Positions 51,335-60,189 of a stretch of 64,000 nt of DNA are shown piece after piece. The DNA lies in assembly GCA_022821275.1 (NCBI GenBank), contig JAJEDY010000005.1:1-64000 (forward strand), given 5' to 3'. The DNA is from Candidatus Latescibacterota bacterium. GTDB lineage: Bacteria; Latescibacterota; UBA2968. A model generated the notes under the pieces. The model did not search any database. It saw only the letters and a list, made by a program, of their open reading frames with translations, and was not told the DNA's origin. The first letter of the stretch is position 1, and each line of letters starts with the position of its first letter. Made by a program: the position numbers and the translations under genes.

Positions 51335-51702
51335 AACACGATGGTCTCGTTGCCGAAATTCTCAGCGAACGAAGGGTTGTTCTCAACAAGGGATTGCACG
51401 ATGGTATCTCGGATGGTGACAAGTTCGTCGTGTTCAGTCTCGGAGAAGAGGTACACGATCCTAAGACAGGCGAGAGTCTTGGCATACTGGAAGAGATCAA
51501 GGGTAAGGGAGAGGTCATCCACGTTCAGGATCACATGTGTACGATTCAAACTTATGAGTTCGATATGGTACCGATGCGCAGAACAATATCCCCTGCCCAG
51601 TCCATGGCTACTCTCTTCTATCTGGAGCCGGAAAAGAAAAAAGACTATCGGGAATTCGTAGGTGTGCAGTGCGAAGACTATGCACGCAAGATCAGGTCGT
51701 AG
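51304..51702 (+). CDS. Small FlgT-C-like protein
   Basis: 132 residues. The central stretch VVLNKGLHDGISDGDKFVVF, EVHDPKTGESLGILEEIKGK and VIHVQDHMCTI matches the beta-rich C-terminal domain of FlgT-type proteins ("iNkGs.dGv..Gd" with DP.TGe.LG). No signal peptide. Probably acts with the membrane protein encoded just before; role unknown. Confidence 0.6.
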   Translation: MADKRAGIAVKHDGLVAEILSERRVVLNKGLHDGISDGDKFVVFSLGEEVHDPKTGESLGILEEIKGKGEVIHVQDHMCTIQTYEFDMVPMRRTISPAQSMATLFYLEPEKKKDYREFVGVQCEDYARKIRS

Positions 51703-51758
51703 GGAGAATGATCACGGTTAGTGAAAAGCACCTGCCCGGTTTTTAGATTGGATATAAT

Positions 51759-52586
51759 ATGAAAAAAATAGTATTTGTGTTGCTCTTGTTGATAAATGGG
51801 TCGGCTCATACCCTGTCAGGGGAGGAATCTGTGAAGACTTTGGAACCTGAACTGAATGATGTTGGCCTGAGTATTGGTCACATGCCTCCTGCGTTTACAC
51901 TGCCGGATTTGTTCACTGGAGAGATGATTTCTTCGGGTGATTTTCGCGGGAAAAAGGCGGCGTTTTTTATGTGGGCGTCCTGGTGAGGGTGCCGCGCTCA
52001 GTTGCCTGGATGGCAAGCGTTTTATCAGGAGTACGGTGAACAGGTTGAGGTGGTGGTTATTGCTCAGGATGCTCAGGGTGCCGAGGTTGCCAGACCCTGG
52101 GTTGAAAAAGCCGGTGGCACATATCGCGCATTGCTGGATCAGCACAATGCGATTGGCAAGGCGTATAATGTCAAATTCGTGCCGGTTGGGATTTTTGTGG
52201 ATGAAGAAGGGCGACTTGTCCGCGCTGTTGGTAGCGTGAGTATTGATAATGAGACCCTGCGCGGAGAACTGGTTGAATGGATAACGACGGGGGATATCCC
52301 TGGAGCCTGGCGCGATGCAGATAAAGGGGAAAAACCCCGCGTGCTGACTGCGGATGAGCAGGAGGCCGATGCACTATTTCAGCACGCTATTGCGTTGCTA
52401 AAACAGGGCAAGCGCGAAGACGCGATTGCAGAATTAAAGCGCGCGTATGTCCTGGATCCCAAGAATTGGTTGATTCGAAAGCAGTTGTGGGCGATAGAGA
52501 ATCCCGGGATGTTTTACGATGGCAAGGTCGATTATCGCTGGCAAAAGGAACAGATGGCGAGAGAAGATGAGGAATTGAAAAAATGA
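51759..52586 (+). CDS. Thioredoxin-like selenoprotein (UGA = Sec, U-G-C active site)
   Basis: 275 residues when UGA at 51984-51986 (codon 76) is read as Sec. A signal peptide (MKKIVFVLLLLINGSAHTLS) exports it. The TlpA-type context is PAFTLPDLFTGEM, AAFFMWASW-U-GCRAQLPGWQ, where family members have W-C-x-x-C; FVPVGIFVDEEGRLV supplies the cis-Pro region. The C-terminal 80 residues contain a tetratricopeptide-like helix pair (DALFQHAIALLKQGKREDAI). A small hairpin (52002-52016) lies 15 nt after the UGA. The stop codon overlaps the selD start as ATGA. Likely a periplasmic redox protein. Confidence 0.85.
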
Positions 52587-53626
52587 AGTATCCTGCCAAA
52601 AGGTTGACCCAGCTCGTCAGTTGCGGTGGTTGAGCATCGAAACTCGATCCAGCGGTGCTGGATGTGATTTTGAAGAAGTTGCCGCCGGTGGCGCATCCCG
52701 ATTTGATGGTGGGGATGAATACGGCGGATGATGCTGGCGTGTTTCGGATTTCTGAGGATGTGGCTCTTATTCAGACGGTGGATTTTTTTACGCCTATTGT
52801 CGATGACCCGCATGCGTATGGGCAGATTGCCGCTGCCAATTCGCTGAGCGATGTGTATGCGATGGGAGGGCATCCGATTACTGCGCTGAATATTTGCGGG
52901 TTTCCAAGTGATGATGTCGCGCCAGAGGTGATTGCCGAGGTTTTAAGAGGGGGACAGGAGAAGGTGGCGGAGTCCGGCGCGGTTCTGGTCGGTGGGCATT
53001 CTGTGGAGGATGTGGAACCCAAGTACGGTTTGTCGGTTACGGGGGTTGTGCATCCAGATGATGTGAAGACCAATGCGGGGGCGCGAGTGGGAGATCGTCT
53101 GATTTTGACCAAGCCGCTGGGTACGGGTTTGATGTCGGATGCCTATCAGAATGGCGAGATCGATGAAGGGTCTTTGCAGATTGCAGTGGATTCTATGGTG
53201 CAGTTGAATCGCATCGCAGCCGAGGAGATGGTTGCATATAAAGCGCATGGGTGTACGGATATTACCGGGTTTGGGTTGCTGGGGCATGGGTTGGAGATGG
53301 CGCAGGCGAGTGGCGTTGGGTTTCGCATTCGCGCTTCTGATATGCCGTGTTTTGATCTGGCTTTGCAGATTGCAGAGGAGCGCGAGGGCGGTGGTTTGCG
53401 ACGCAATCGGGCGGCGCGAGGGCATGCGGTGAGGTTTGCCGATGATGTTGACGAGGCTTTGAGGCGTTTGTTTTTTGATCCGCAGACTTCTGGTGGTCTG
53501 CTGATTGCACTTGCGTCCGATGCGGCTGATGCTTTTCTTGAGTCGTTGGACGATCGCGGTGTGATGGCGCGAGATATTGGCGAGGTGGTTGCAGAACATT
53601 CCGGTGAAATTGAGGTACGAGCGTGA
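52583..53626 (+). CDS. selD: Selenide,water dikinase with selenocysteine
   Basis: 347 residues from ATG 52583 if UGA at 52631-52633 (codon 17) is Sec. The context LVSCGG-U-ASKLDPAVL is the catalytic loop of SelD, which has Cys or Sec there. Downstream are NTADDAGVFRISEDVALIQT, DPHAYGQIAAANSLSDVYAM, GGHSVEDVEPKYGLSVTGVV and CTDITGFGLLGHGLEMAQAS. SelD makes selenophosphate, the Se donor for tRNA-Sec. The ATGA overlap with the selenoprotein gene and tRNA-Sec 2 nt after the stop make one selenium operon. A reading frame that begins after the UGA (52655) would lose the active site. selA and selB are not in the window. Confidence 0.95.
52647..52663 (+). promoter_or_regulatory. SECIS-like hairpin of selD
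   Basis: ATCCAGC and GCTGGAT pair perfectly (7 bp) around GGT, starting 13 nt after the UGA. The G-rich loop and distance fit bacterial SECIS elements. Confidence 0.7.
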
Positions 53627-53628
53627 TT

Positions 53629-53726
53629 GGGAGTGGATGGGGAACTGGTGTCCCCCGCGGGCTTCAAACCCGTTGTTGCGTGCTAACCCCACGCTTGGTG
53701 GGTTCGATTCCCACACATTCCCGCCA
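53629..53726 (+). tRNA. selC: tRNA-Sec (anticodon TCA)
   Basis: 98 nt. Anticodon stem CGGG-CTTCAAA-CCCG with TCA at 53664-53666, an extended variable arm (GCGTG ... CACGC), T arm GTGGG-TTCGATT-CCCAC, an 8-nt acceptor strand ACATTCCC paired to GGGAGTGG at 53629 (the last pair is poor) and encoded GCCA end. The long acceptor and variable arm are diagnostic. It decodes UGA with SelB. A strong terminator follows. Confidence 0.95.
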
Positions 53727-53734
53727 TTTTTGAT

Positions 53735-53771
53735 AGCGGAGAAACTTTTTGAGTTTCTCCGCTGTCTTTAT
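53735..53771 (+). terminator. Terminator after tRNA-Sec
   Basis: A perfect 12-bp stem agcggagaaact/agtttctccgct (53735-53746, 53752-53763) with loop ttttg and gtcttta after. Confidence 0.85.
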
Positions 53772-53814
53772 GTGTGAATAAGCAGTCAGCGGTCTATGCA
53801 GTACATAAAAGCCG

Positions 53815-53885
53815 TCATCGCGGCATGCTGTTAGCCGCGATCCAGAAGGTTTTGCCCCCTGTTCAAAACCATGCAGGGGCAGGCT
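53815..53885. repeat. REP-like palindromic unit
   Basis: Contains cgcggcatgctgttagccgcg (hairpin), gatccagaagg and cccctg ... gcaggggcagg, the same words as at 37283-37345. It lies in the gap between tRNA-Sec and the phospholipase-like gene. Confidence 0.55.
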
Positions 53886-53943
53886 TTCCTCTGTGTTCAT
53901 CAGTGTCCATCTGTGGTTGCTTATGCATTTACAGGAGGTATTA

Positions 53944-54837
53944 ATGATCAAACGATTTGCTATTTCTGTTTTGCTCCTCGCAGGGTTGTGTTCCCCCGCT
54001 CGGGGCTGGTTGCTGGAAGGGCATCATATTCTGACTTTGTCCGCTGTGGCGGCTTTGCCCGATGAGGTTCCCGCGTTTTTCAGACAGGGGGCAAAGACGG
54101 TGGCGCATTTGAGTATTGATCCCGATATGGGCAAGAACCGGGGTACGCCGCAGGTGCGAGGGGCAGAATATCCCGAACATTTTTTGGATCGCGAGATGCT
54201 CGATGTGGAGACGCTGCCCGCGAGTCGATACGCATTTGTCAAGTTGTGTTATGAGCACGGGGTGTCGCCCGAGAAGATGGGTTTTGTGCCTTATGCGGTG
54301 CATGAGTGGACAGAGCGGCTGGCGGTGGCGTTTGCCGAGTTTCGCAAGTGGCCCGATAATCCCCATATTCAGAGTAAGTGCCTGATTTATGCGGGTTTTC
54401 TCGCGCATTATGCCGAGGATATGTGCCAGCCTTTGCATTTGACGATTCACTATGATGGGCGCGTGCAAGAAGGGGGCGAAAAGTTGCAGAGGGGTATTCA
54501 CCAGAAGGTGGATGGTCTGGTGCAGTTTTTGAAGATGGAGCCAGGGGATTTGTCGCGCGATCAGGATGTGACCCCTTTTGATGATGTGATGTCTGAGATT
54601 ATGCGGGAGTTTGAGGAGGGGTTTGCACTGGTTGATCGGGTTTATGAAATGGGGCCGTATATTCCCAGATATGATGAGGAGAATTGGGTACCGAATGCCG
54701 AGGTGATCGCTTTTGCAAAAGATCGTGCCCGCGCTGCAACGCGGTTTACTGCGCGGCTTTATTTGACTGCCTGGCGATTGTCCGAGCGTTTGGAGATTGC
54801 AGATTATGTGAAGCGAGAGGTTTGGGACGGGGAGTAA
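53944..54837 (+). CDS. Secreted zinc phospholipase C / S1-P1 nuclease-like protein, copy 1
   Basis: 297 residues; GGAGG precedes ATG 53944. After the signal peptide (IKRFAISVLLLAGLCSPARG) the mature protein begins WLLEGHHILT, with an N-terminal Trp and nearby His like the three-zinc PLC/S1-P1 fold. Further His/Asp residues (KTVAHLSIDPDMG, PEHFLD, YAGFLAHYAEDMCQPLHLTI, KVDGLVQFL) match the family metal ligands. Acts outside the cytoplasm on phospholipids or nucleic acids. A paralog follows 19 nt later. Confidence 0.7.
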   Translation: MIKRFAISVLLLAGLCSPARGWLLEGHHILTLSAVAALPDEVPAFFRQGAKTVAHLSIDPDMGKNRGTPQVRGAEYPEHFLDREMLDVETLPASRYAFVKLCYEHGVSPEKMGFVPYAVHEWTERLAVAFAEFRKWPDNPHIQSKCLIYAGFLAHYAEDMCQPLHLTIHYDGRVQEGGEKLQRGIHQKVDGLVQFLKMEPGDLSRDQDVTPFDDVMSEIMREFEEGFALVDRVYEMGPYIPRYDEENWVPNAEVIAFAKDRARAATRFTARLYLTAWRLSERLEIADYVKREVWDGE

Positions 54838-54856
54838 AAAAGAAAGGAGATTATCG

Positions 54857-55756
54857 ATGCGTCGATTGGGTATGGTTTTATTGGTATTGTTTGTATTTGG
54901 ATCTTCAGCCTGGGGCTGGTGGCCGCGAGGGCATGGCATTTTGACAAGGGCGGCTGTTCAGGCTCTTCCGGCAGATGCGCCTGCTTTTCTCAGAGCTGGC
55001 GCGGGTATGGTGGCTCATGCGGCGGTTGATCCGGATGTTGCAAAGAATCGCGGTACGCTTCATCTGGAGAAGGCAGGTCATCCAGTTCATTATTTTAATA
55101 TGGAATTGTTTGACGTGGGGGATTTGCCCGCGTCGCGGTACGAGTTTGGCAGGCTGTGTGCGGGGTTGGGGAAGAAGCCAGAGCAGGTGGGGTTGTTGCC
55201 GTACGCGACAGCGGAATATACGGAGCAACTGGCTCTGGCATTTGCGGAGTTTCGCAAGTGGCCCGATAGTCCGTTTGTTCAGAATAAGTGTTTGATATAC
55301 GCCGGGTATGTGGCGCATTTTGCTCAGGAAGTTTGTCAACCTCTGAATCTGACGATTCACTGGAATGGTCGCGTTGTGGATGGCAAGTCGTCGAGGACGC
55401 GTATTCACGAAAAGATTGATGGGTTGCTTCAGAATTTGGACCTGGAGCCTGAGGCGATTGCCGAGGGCTTGACTGCCGCGCCTGTGGATAGTTTGATGAC
55501 AGGTATTGTGGCGCAGATGCACAGGAGTTTCGGAGAGGTTGAGTCCGCGCTGTCTATGGAGCAGTATCTCGTTCCAAAAGATGTGGATTGGAAGAATGAG
55601 CCTGCGGTGCGCGCTTTTGCGGAGAAGCATGCAAAGAGGGCTGCGGGTTTTACGGTTTCGCTTTATTTGACGGCGTGGAAGATGTCGGAGACAATCAGAT
55701 TACCGGGTTGGATTGATCGCGGCGAGATGGATCATTTTGGCGTAGAAAAGAAATAG
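54857..55756 (+). CDS. Secreted zinc phospholipase C / S1-P1 nuclease-like protein, copy 2
   Basis: 299 residues, AAGGAG upstream. Signal MRRLGMVLLVLFVFGSSAWG, then GWWPRGHGILTRAAVQAL and the same metal pattern as copy 1: MVAHAAVDPDVAKNRG, PVHYFNMELFDVGDL, YAGYVAHFAQEVCQPLNLTI, RIHEKIDGLLQ. It arose by tandem duplication; the signal region and the last third have diverged most. Confidence 0.7.
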   Translation: MRRLGMVLLVLFVFGSSAWGWWPRGHGILTRAAVQALPADAPAFLRAGAGMVAHAAVDPDVAKNRGTLHLEKAGHPVHYFNMELFDVGDLPASRYEFGRLCAGLGKKPEQVGLLPYATAEYTEQLALAFAEFRKWPDSPFVQNKCLIYAGYVAHFAQEVCQPLNLTIHWNGRVVDGKSSRTRIHEKIDGLLQNLDLEPEAIAEGLTAAPVDSLMTGIVAQMHRSFGEVESALSMEQYLVPKDVDWKNEPAVRAFAEKHAKRAAGFTVSLYLTAWKMSETIRLPGWIDRGEMDHFGVEKK

Positions 55757-55764
55757 GGGTGTTT

Positions 55765-56724
55765 ATGGGATATGATCGAGAGCGCGAGGTCGCTGTTGAG
55801 GCTGTGCGTGAGGCGGCTCGGCTTTGTGTGGATGTGCGCAAATCACTTGTTGGGGCGATGGAGAAGGAGGATCGCAGTCCGGTGACGGTTGCGGATTTTG
55901 GCTCGCAAGCGCTTGTGTGCCGGCGATTAAAGTCGGTTTTTTCCGAGGATCCGATTGTAGCGGAGGAAGATGCGTCGGTTCTTAGAGGTGCGGAGCAGAG
56001 TGCGATGCGGAAGACTGTGTGCGAATTTGTTCGAGCGTATGCACAGGCGGATGAGGACGCGGTTTGCGATTGGATTGATGCGGGTAATGGAGATGTTGCA
56101 GCGCGTTTCTGGACGCTGGATCCCATTGATGGGACAAAGGGTTTTTTGCGCGGAGATCAATATGCGGTGGCGCTGGCGCTCGTCGATCGCGGAGAGGTGA
56201 AGGTTGCCGCGCTGGCGTGTCCAGCTCTGCCGGTGGATATGGAGGAGATGGAGGGCGATTGTGGGGTGTTATTTGTGGCGGTGCGAGGAGAGGGTACGCT
56301 GGCGATGTCCCTTGCGGGTGGCGATGGTGTTGATGTTCGGATTGATGACCCTGCGTGGCGGTTTGCGGAGAGCGTGGAGTCGTCACACTGCGATTTCGAT
56401 GCACAGCAAGCGGTGGCGCGTGCGGTTGGTATTGTTTCGCCGTCGCTCAGGATGGATAGTCAGGTGAAATACGGCGCGGTGGCTCGCGGCGATGCGGCGA
56501 TGTATTTGAGGCTGCCGTCGCCAGAATATCCCGATTATCGCGAGAATATCTGGGATCACGCTGCGGGTGCTTTAATTGTTGAGGAAGCCGGTGGAGAGGT
56601 GAGCGATATGTTTGGCAGGCCGCTCGATTTTGTGTCTGCTGATCAGATGGAAGACAATCGCGGGGTGGTGGTGAGTGCCCGCGAGATTCACGCGCGGGTG
56701 ATTGACGCGCTTCGAGATATGTGA
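55765..56724 (+). CDS. CysQ/inositol-monophosphatase-like phosphatase
   Basis: 319 residues from ATG 55765. The lithium-sensitive phosphatase motifs are present: DRSPVTVADFGSQALV, PIVAEEDAS, WTLDPIDGTKGFLRGDQYAV (DPIDGTKGF) and NIWDHAAGALIVEEAGG. The placement of the motifs fits 3'-phosphoadenosine (PAP) phosphatases, which clear products of sulfate metabolism. It overlaps the next gene by one base (TGATG). Confidence 0.85.
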   Translation: MGYDREREVAVEAVREAARLCVDVRKSLVGAMEKEDRSPVTVADFGSQALVCRRLKSVFSEDPIVAEEDASVLRGAEQSAMRKTVCEFVRAYAQADEDAVCDWIDAGNGDVAARFWTLDPIDGTKGFLRGDQYAVALALVDRGEVKVAALACPALPVDMEEMEGDCGVLFVAVRGEGTLAMSLAGGDGVDVRIDDPAWRFAESVESSHCDFDAQQAVARAVGIVSPSLRMDSQVKYGAVARGDAAMYLRLPSPEYPDYRENIWDHAAGALIVEEAGGEVSDMFGRPLDFVSADQMEDNRGVVVSAREIHARVIDALRDM

Positions 56725-57452
56725 TGGGTCAACGAGATTACGATGCTTTTGTTAAGCGAGTGGAAGCGGTGTCTGGTGTTGATGTGTATGAGTTGGGGGA
56801 GGTTGAAGGGTTGCCGGTTTTGCGTGTGTCTGCTGGTAAGGGCGACGCGCCTGTTGTGTATATCAATGGGGGGACGCACGGGGATGAACCGGCTAGCGTG
56901 GAGGCTGCACTGGCTTTTTTGGAGGGTGGATGGGAGCGCTGGGTGGATGGGGTGCGTTTTGAAGTTATTCCGTGTTTGTGCCCGTGGAGCTATGTTCACA
57001 ATGCGCGACTCAATGCACAGGAGGTGGATGTGAATTGGGCGTTTTTGCGCGATGATGTGCCCGAGATTGAGATTTTGAAGGGGTTTGTGGAAGGGCGGGT
57101 TTTTGCGGGGGTGATCGATTTGCACGAGGATTGGGAGAGTCCGGGGTTTTATTTGTACGAGATGTTTGGAGACCGGGGACCTCTGGGGCGGGAGATGGTG
57201 ACGCGGGTGGCACAGGTGTGTCCGATTAACAAAGAGGCTGAGATTGAGGGCGAGATTGCAGTTGATGGGGTGATTCATCCCAATATGGAGGTGTCGAGGC
57301 GGAAGTACGGGGAGGGCATACCAATCGCTTTGTATCAGAGAGGACATACGGAGCATCTGGTGACGTCAGAAAGCCCGACTACACAGCCGATGGATGTGCG
57401 CGTTGCAGCGCATCTGGCGGCTGTTGAGGTGATGGTGGAGGCGCAGGTTTAG
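56724..57452 (+). CDS. Succinylglutamate desuccinylase/aspartoacylase-like zinc hydrolase
   Basis: 242 residues from ATG 56724 (TGATG overlap). VVYINGGTHGDEPASVEAAL carries the His and Glu ligands, LNAQEVDVNWAF follows, and GVIDLHEDWESPGFY supplies His and the catalytic Glu in the M14-like aspartoacylase order. It may hydrolyse an N-acyl amino acid. Followed by a bidirectional terminator. Confidence 0.75.
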   Translation: MGQRDYDAFVKRVEAVSGVDVYELGEVEGLPVLRVSAGKGDAPVVYINGGTHGDEPASVEAALAFLEGGWERWVDGVRFEVIPCLCPWSYVHNARLNAQEVDVNWAFLRDDVPEIEILKGFVEGRVFAGVIDLHEDWESPGFYLYEMFGDRGPLGREMVTRVAQVCPINKEAEIEGEIAVDGVIHPNMEVSRRKYGEGIPIALYQRGHTEHLVTSESPTTQPMDVRVAAHLAAVEVMVEAQV

Positions 57453-57476
57453 GGAAGCCCAGAATACTAATTATTG

Positions 57477-57511
57477 AAAAAAAGCGTGGGATCGCATCCC
57501 GCGCTTTTTTT
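57477..57511. terminator. Bidirectional terminator
   Basis: A stem of gcgtgggat with atcccgcgc (one G-T pair; 57484-57492, 57496-57504) and triloop cgc is flanked by an A run and a T run. It serves the aspartoacylase gene and the converging PhyH gene. Confidence 0.85.
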
Positions 57512-58376
57512 AATATGGGCGAAATCCGCGTACCATGAATCCATTGTCTTTTTTTTCTTCTACCGGACGCTTTGACGATTCTGCGCGGTTTTTTGTGGTG
57601 GTGCCGCGTATGACGACGTAATCATCGGCTCTGCGGTAGCGGTGTATGAAGACGGGGCGGGGTTTGTCCGAGTGGTTTTGTTTGGAGCCGTGAACGGTTT
57701 TGACGTGGAAGAAGATGGCGTCACCGGGTTGACCGGGTATTGGGAGGGCGCGCTCCCAGGGCCATTCGTCGTCTGCGAGTCCCAGGTGCGAGAAGGTGTC
57801 GATGTGGTCGAGTTGCCCCAGTTTGTGAGAGCCGGGTACGACGTGGAGGGCGCCGTTTTTGAGGTCGGTGGGGACGACGTAGGTGAGGATGCCAACGGGT
57901 CCTTCGTATCGGTGTTCAAAATACGCCGAGTCCTGGTGCAGGTTTTTGGGATGGCCTCCAACGGGTTCTTTGTAGAGGCATTGGCCGTTGCCGTAGAGTT
58001 CGATGTTGGGGCCGAGGATGGCTTCGACGATGTCGAGGGTGGGCGCGTGAAATGCCGAGCGAAAGAAGGTGGCACTGGTGTTGTAGTTGATGCCCAGGAC
58101 CATGATTTGTCGGTCGCGTTCGTAATTTTCTGGCGCGGGTATAAAGAGGGTGCTGTTGGGCGTGCGCCATCCTTCGGGGATTGCCGTAGCTTGATTGAGG
58201 AGAGCGAGGGATTGCCTGGCTGTGGCTTCGATGTCGCGGTGAAGTGCGTCGATGTATTCGCGGAGTAATCCCCGCACGACTATCGCGCCATGCGTTTTGA
58301 ATGCTTCGGCTGCGCGTTGAAGGTCGATGTCTTTGGACTGGAAGTCCAGATCGCCTATAGAAATAGTTTGGGTCAT
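57510..58376 (-). CDS. Phytanoyl-CoA dioxygenase-like Fe(II)/2-oxoglutarate enzyme
   Basis: 288 residues. The jelly-roll iron site is HQD in KNLHQDSAYF with the distal His in FHVKTVHGSKQNHSDKPRPV, whose Arg binds 2-oxoglutarate. N-terminal FKTHGAIVVRGLL is typical of PhyH. Hydroxylates a small molecule or lipid; substrate unknown. Such genes are very numerous in Latescibacterota/Poribacteria-like genomes. Confidence 0.85.
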   Translation of the reverse strand: MTQTISIGDLDFQSKDIDLQRAAEAFKTHGAIVVRGLLREYIDALHRDIEATARQSLALLNQATAIPEGWRTPNSTLFIPAPENYERDRQIMVLGINYNTSATFFRSAFHAPTLDIVEAILGPNIELYGNGQCLYKEPVGGHPKNLHQDSAYFEHRYEGPVGILTYVVPTDLKNGALHVVPGSHKLGQLDHIDTFSHLGLADDEWPWERALPIPGQPGDAIFFHVKTVHGSKQNHSDKPRPVFIHRYRRADDYVVIRGTTTKNRAESSKRPVEEKKDNGFMVRGFRPY

Positions 58377-58401
58377 GATTTTTAAAAGTTATGGGAATGA
58401 A

Positions 58402-58770
58402 TCATTCGTCAGGTGATTTATTTTTTTCCTCTGCTTCCTCCAATAATTTTACCACATCTGTATAAAGATTGTCCAAATTTTCTTCTATGATTCCCCATAC
58501 AATTGTGTGATCAACACTATTGTAATCATGCGCGAGAATATTTCTGAATGAGATGATACTGCGATGATCTCGTATTTTGTCGAGTATTTGTAGATTGTTT
58601 CGTTTTATTCTGTTCAGGGCTTCACCAATAATTTCAAATTTTCGTTCAACACCACTCTTGAGCAAGTCGTCTTCTCGATAATCGTCATAGGTTTTGTCCT
58701 GGACAAACTTGAGGATTGCCGAGGTCGCATCTTTGATATCGTAGAGATATTTGAGTATCTCAGTCTCCAT
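58402..58770 (-). CDS. hepT: HepT-like HEPN toxin
   Basis: 122 residues. The HEPN signature R-x4-H is intact in SFRNILAHDYNSVD, with LYDIKDATSAILKFVQ helix upstream. HepT is an RNase controlled by the adjacent MntA nucleotidyltransferase. It overlaps mntA by 11 nt. The pair is AT-rich compared with the flanking catabolic genes, which suggests transfer. Confidence 0.85.
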   Translation of the reverse strand: METEILKYLYDIKDATSAILKFVQDKTYDDYREDDLLKSGVERKFEIIGEALNRIKRNNLQILDKIRDHRSIISFRNILAHDYNSVDHTIVWGIIEENLDNLYTDVVKLLEEAEEKNKSPDE

Positions 58771-59056
58771 AGATATTTACTCTCTCTTTAAGGATGCTAC
58801 GACGAAAGTAAGGGTTCTTGAGTCCGTTGAACGTAAGGAGATCAACTTTACATTTTAATTCATCTTCAAGAAGGTGAAGAAGTCCAAAAAATCTTTTTGA
58901 AGGGTGTATAGTAGGATTTTCAAATTCCACTATTAAATCCACATCGCTGTTAGTAGTTCCTTTGCCTCGGCTCAGAGATCCAAAAAGGTCCAATCTTTTC
59001 ACCCCAAATTCTCGACACGCTGGACTGGCGATTTTTTTTATTTTGTTTATTGTCAT
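58760..59056 (-). CDS. mntA: MntA-like nucleotidyltransferase antitoxin
   Basis: 98 residues from ATG 59056 (AGAGG upstream). The minimal nucleotidyltransferase site is LDLFGSLSRGKGTTNSDVDL (GS ... D-x-D) with KVDLLTFNGL supplying the third Asp. MntA adenylylates HepT to neutralise it. Forms a classic HepT/MntA pair with the next gene. Confidence 0.85.
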   Translation of the reverse strand: MTINKIKKIASPACREFGVKRLDLFGSLSRGKGTTNSDVDLIVEFENPTIHPSKRFFGLLHLLEDELKCKVDLLTFNGLKNPYFRRSILKERVNIYGD

Positions 59057-59144
59057 TGTCAAGCCTCTTTGAATTTTATAATAAAGATATTTTGACCTTC
59101 ATGATACACGAAGTAAGTCAAACTGTCACGCATATTTTGTGCTT

Positions 59145-60119
59145 TTACAGAAGTTCCGAGAGGGTTATGCGGCGGTTTTCTTCGATTGATCGTTCGGCTG
59201 CGAGACCGATTAGCGCGGCGTTGATGGCGGTGCGGGCGTCGGTTTGCCAGTTGCCATTGTGGATGTCGTTGAGGAATTGGGTTTGGATTGTGATGTCCGA
59301 TGGTTCGGTTGCGGGCAGGTCGTGTTCGCCCGATTTTGTCGATAGGTGCCAGCCATCGCCTCTGTTTATGAGTGTCCCGCCTGTCATGACAACACGACGA
59401 TATTCTTCGGCATTGGAAATTTCAATGCCTCCGGCCCAGTTCCATTGCCCAATGCCGCCGTTTTCAAAACCGACTGTGACGGAATTTGCAAAGCTGTCGT
59501 AGGTGCTGTCATCGCGCAGATTTTCGTAGTGGGCTGCAGCTTCAACCCAGGTGGCGGGACCAAAACAATCGACGAGTGGATAAATATTATAGATAAAAAA
59601 GAGGGCTGGTGGACCCGATAGGAAAATATTAAAGAGGATTTCAGGGCGTTGACCTCGGCCCGGGGTGAGGCGAGTGAATAGTGCGGTTATGAGATTTCCC
59701 GTTTGGGCTGTTTGTCGTTTGAGTGCCCGGTGAGATGGCGAGAGTACTTCGTTGTGGCCTACGCGGAGGACGCAAGATGAGTGGTCGATTCTGGAAAGCA
59801 ATTGTCGCGCTTCATCGATATTGCGCGCCGCGGGATATTCGGTAAAAACGTGTTTGTTTGCATCGAGCGCGGCAAGGGCGATTTCACTGTGGGTATTGTT
59901 GTAGGTGCATATTGCGATGGCGTCGATGTCGTCGCGTTTGAGTATATCCCGATAGGTCGGCCAGTAATCTACGGCGTGCTTGTTGGCAAGTGCTGGACCG
60001 GTTTCTGGATTTCGCGCTGCAATGGCAATGAGTTCAAAGCCGTCTGTTTGAGAGAAACTCTGGGCATGGCGACTCGCCATACCGCCTGAGCCGATGATGC
60101 CAATGCGAATGTCGCTCAT
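59145..60119 (-). CDS. Gfo/Idh/MocA family oxidoreductase
   Basis: 324 residues from ATG 60119 (TGGAG upstream; upstream in-frame codons cross a terminator). Rossmann start RIGIIGSGGMASRHAQSF. The EKP-type position reads HVFTEYPAARNIDEARQ, so the usual Lys of EKP is replaced (EYP), which is uncommon and may change catalysis. The C-terminal sheet contains GFENGGIGQWNWAGGIEISN. Substrate unknown. Confidence 0.8.
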   Translation of the reverse strand: MSDIRIGIIGSGGMASRHAQSFSQTDGFELIAIAARNPETGPALANKHAVDYWPTYRDILKRDDIDAIAICTYNNTHSEIALAALDANKHVFTEYPAARNIDEARQLLSRIDHSSCVLRVGHNEVLSPSHRALKRQTAQTGNLITALFTRLTPGRGQRPEILFNIFLSGPPALFFIYNIYPLVDCFGPATWVEAAAHYENLRDDSTYDSFANSVTVGFENGGIGQWNWAGGIEISNAEEYRRVVMTGGTLINRGDGWHLSTKSGEHDLPATEPSDITIQTQFLNDIHNGNWQTDARTAINAALIGLAAERSIEENRRITLSELL

Positions 60120-60132
60120 TTTTTCTCCATTA

Positions 60133-60168
60133 AAAAAGAGTCCGCGAGGTTGCTTGCGGACTCTTTTT
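60133..60168. terminator. Bidirectional terminator between the oxidoreductase gene and korB
   Basis: Perfect stem aaaagagtccgc/gcggactctttt (about 60134-60145 and 60156-60167) with a 10-nt loop, A run on one side and T run on the other. It follows korB and precedes the oxidoreductase start. Confidence 0.85.
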
Positions 60169-60189
60169 GCGCTGTGATGTTGACGCGCG

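Noticed and set aside
53941-54939. 332-codon minus-strand frame across the phospholipase-like gene
   Set aside because: Antisense shadow; the plus strand has ribosome site, signal peptide and family pattern.
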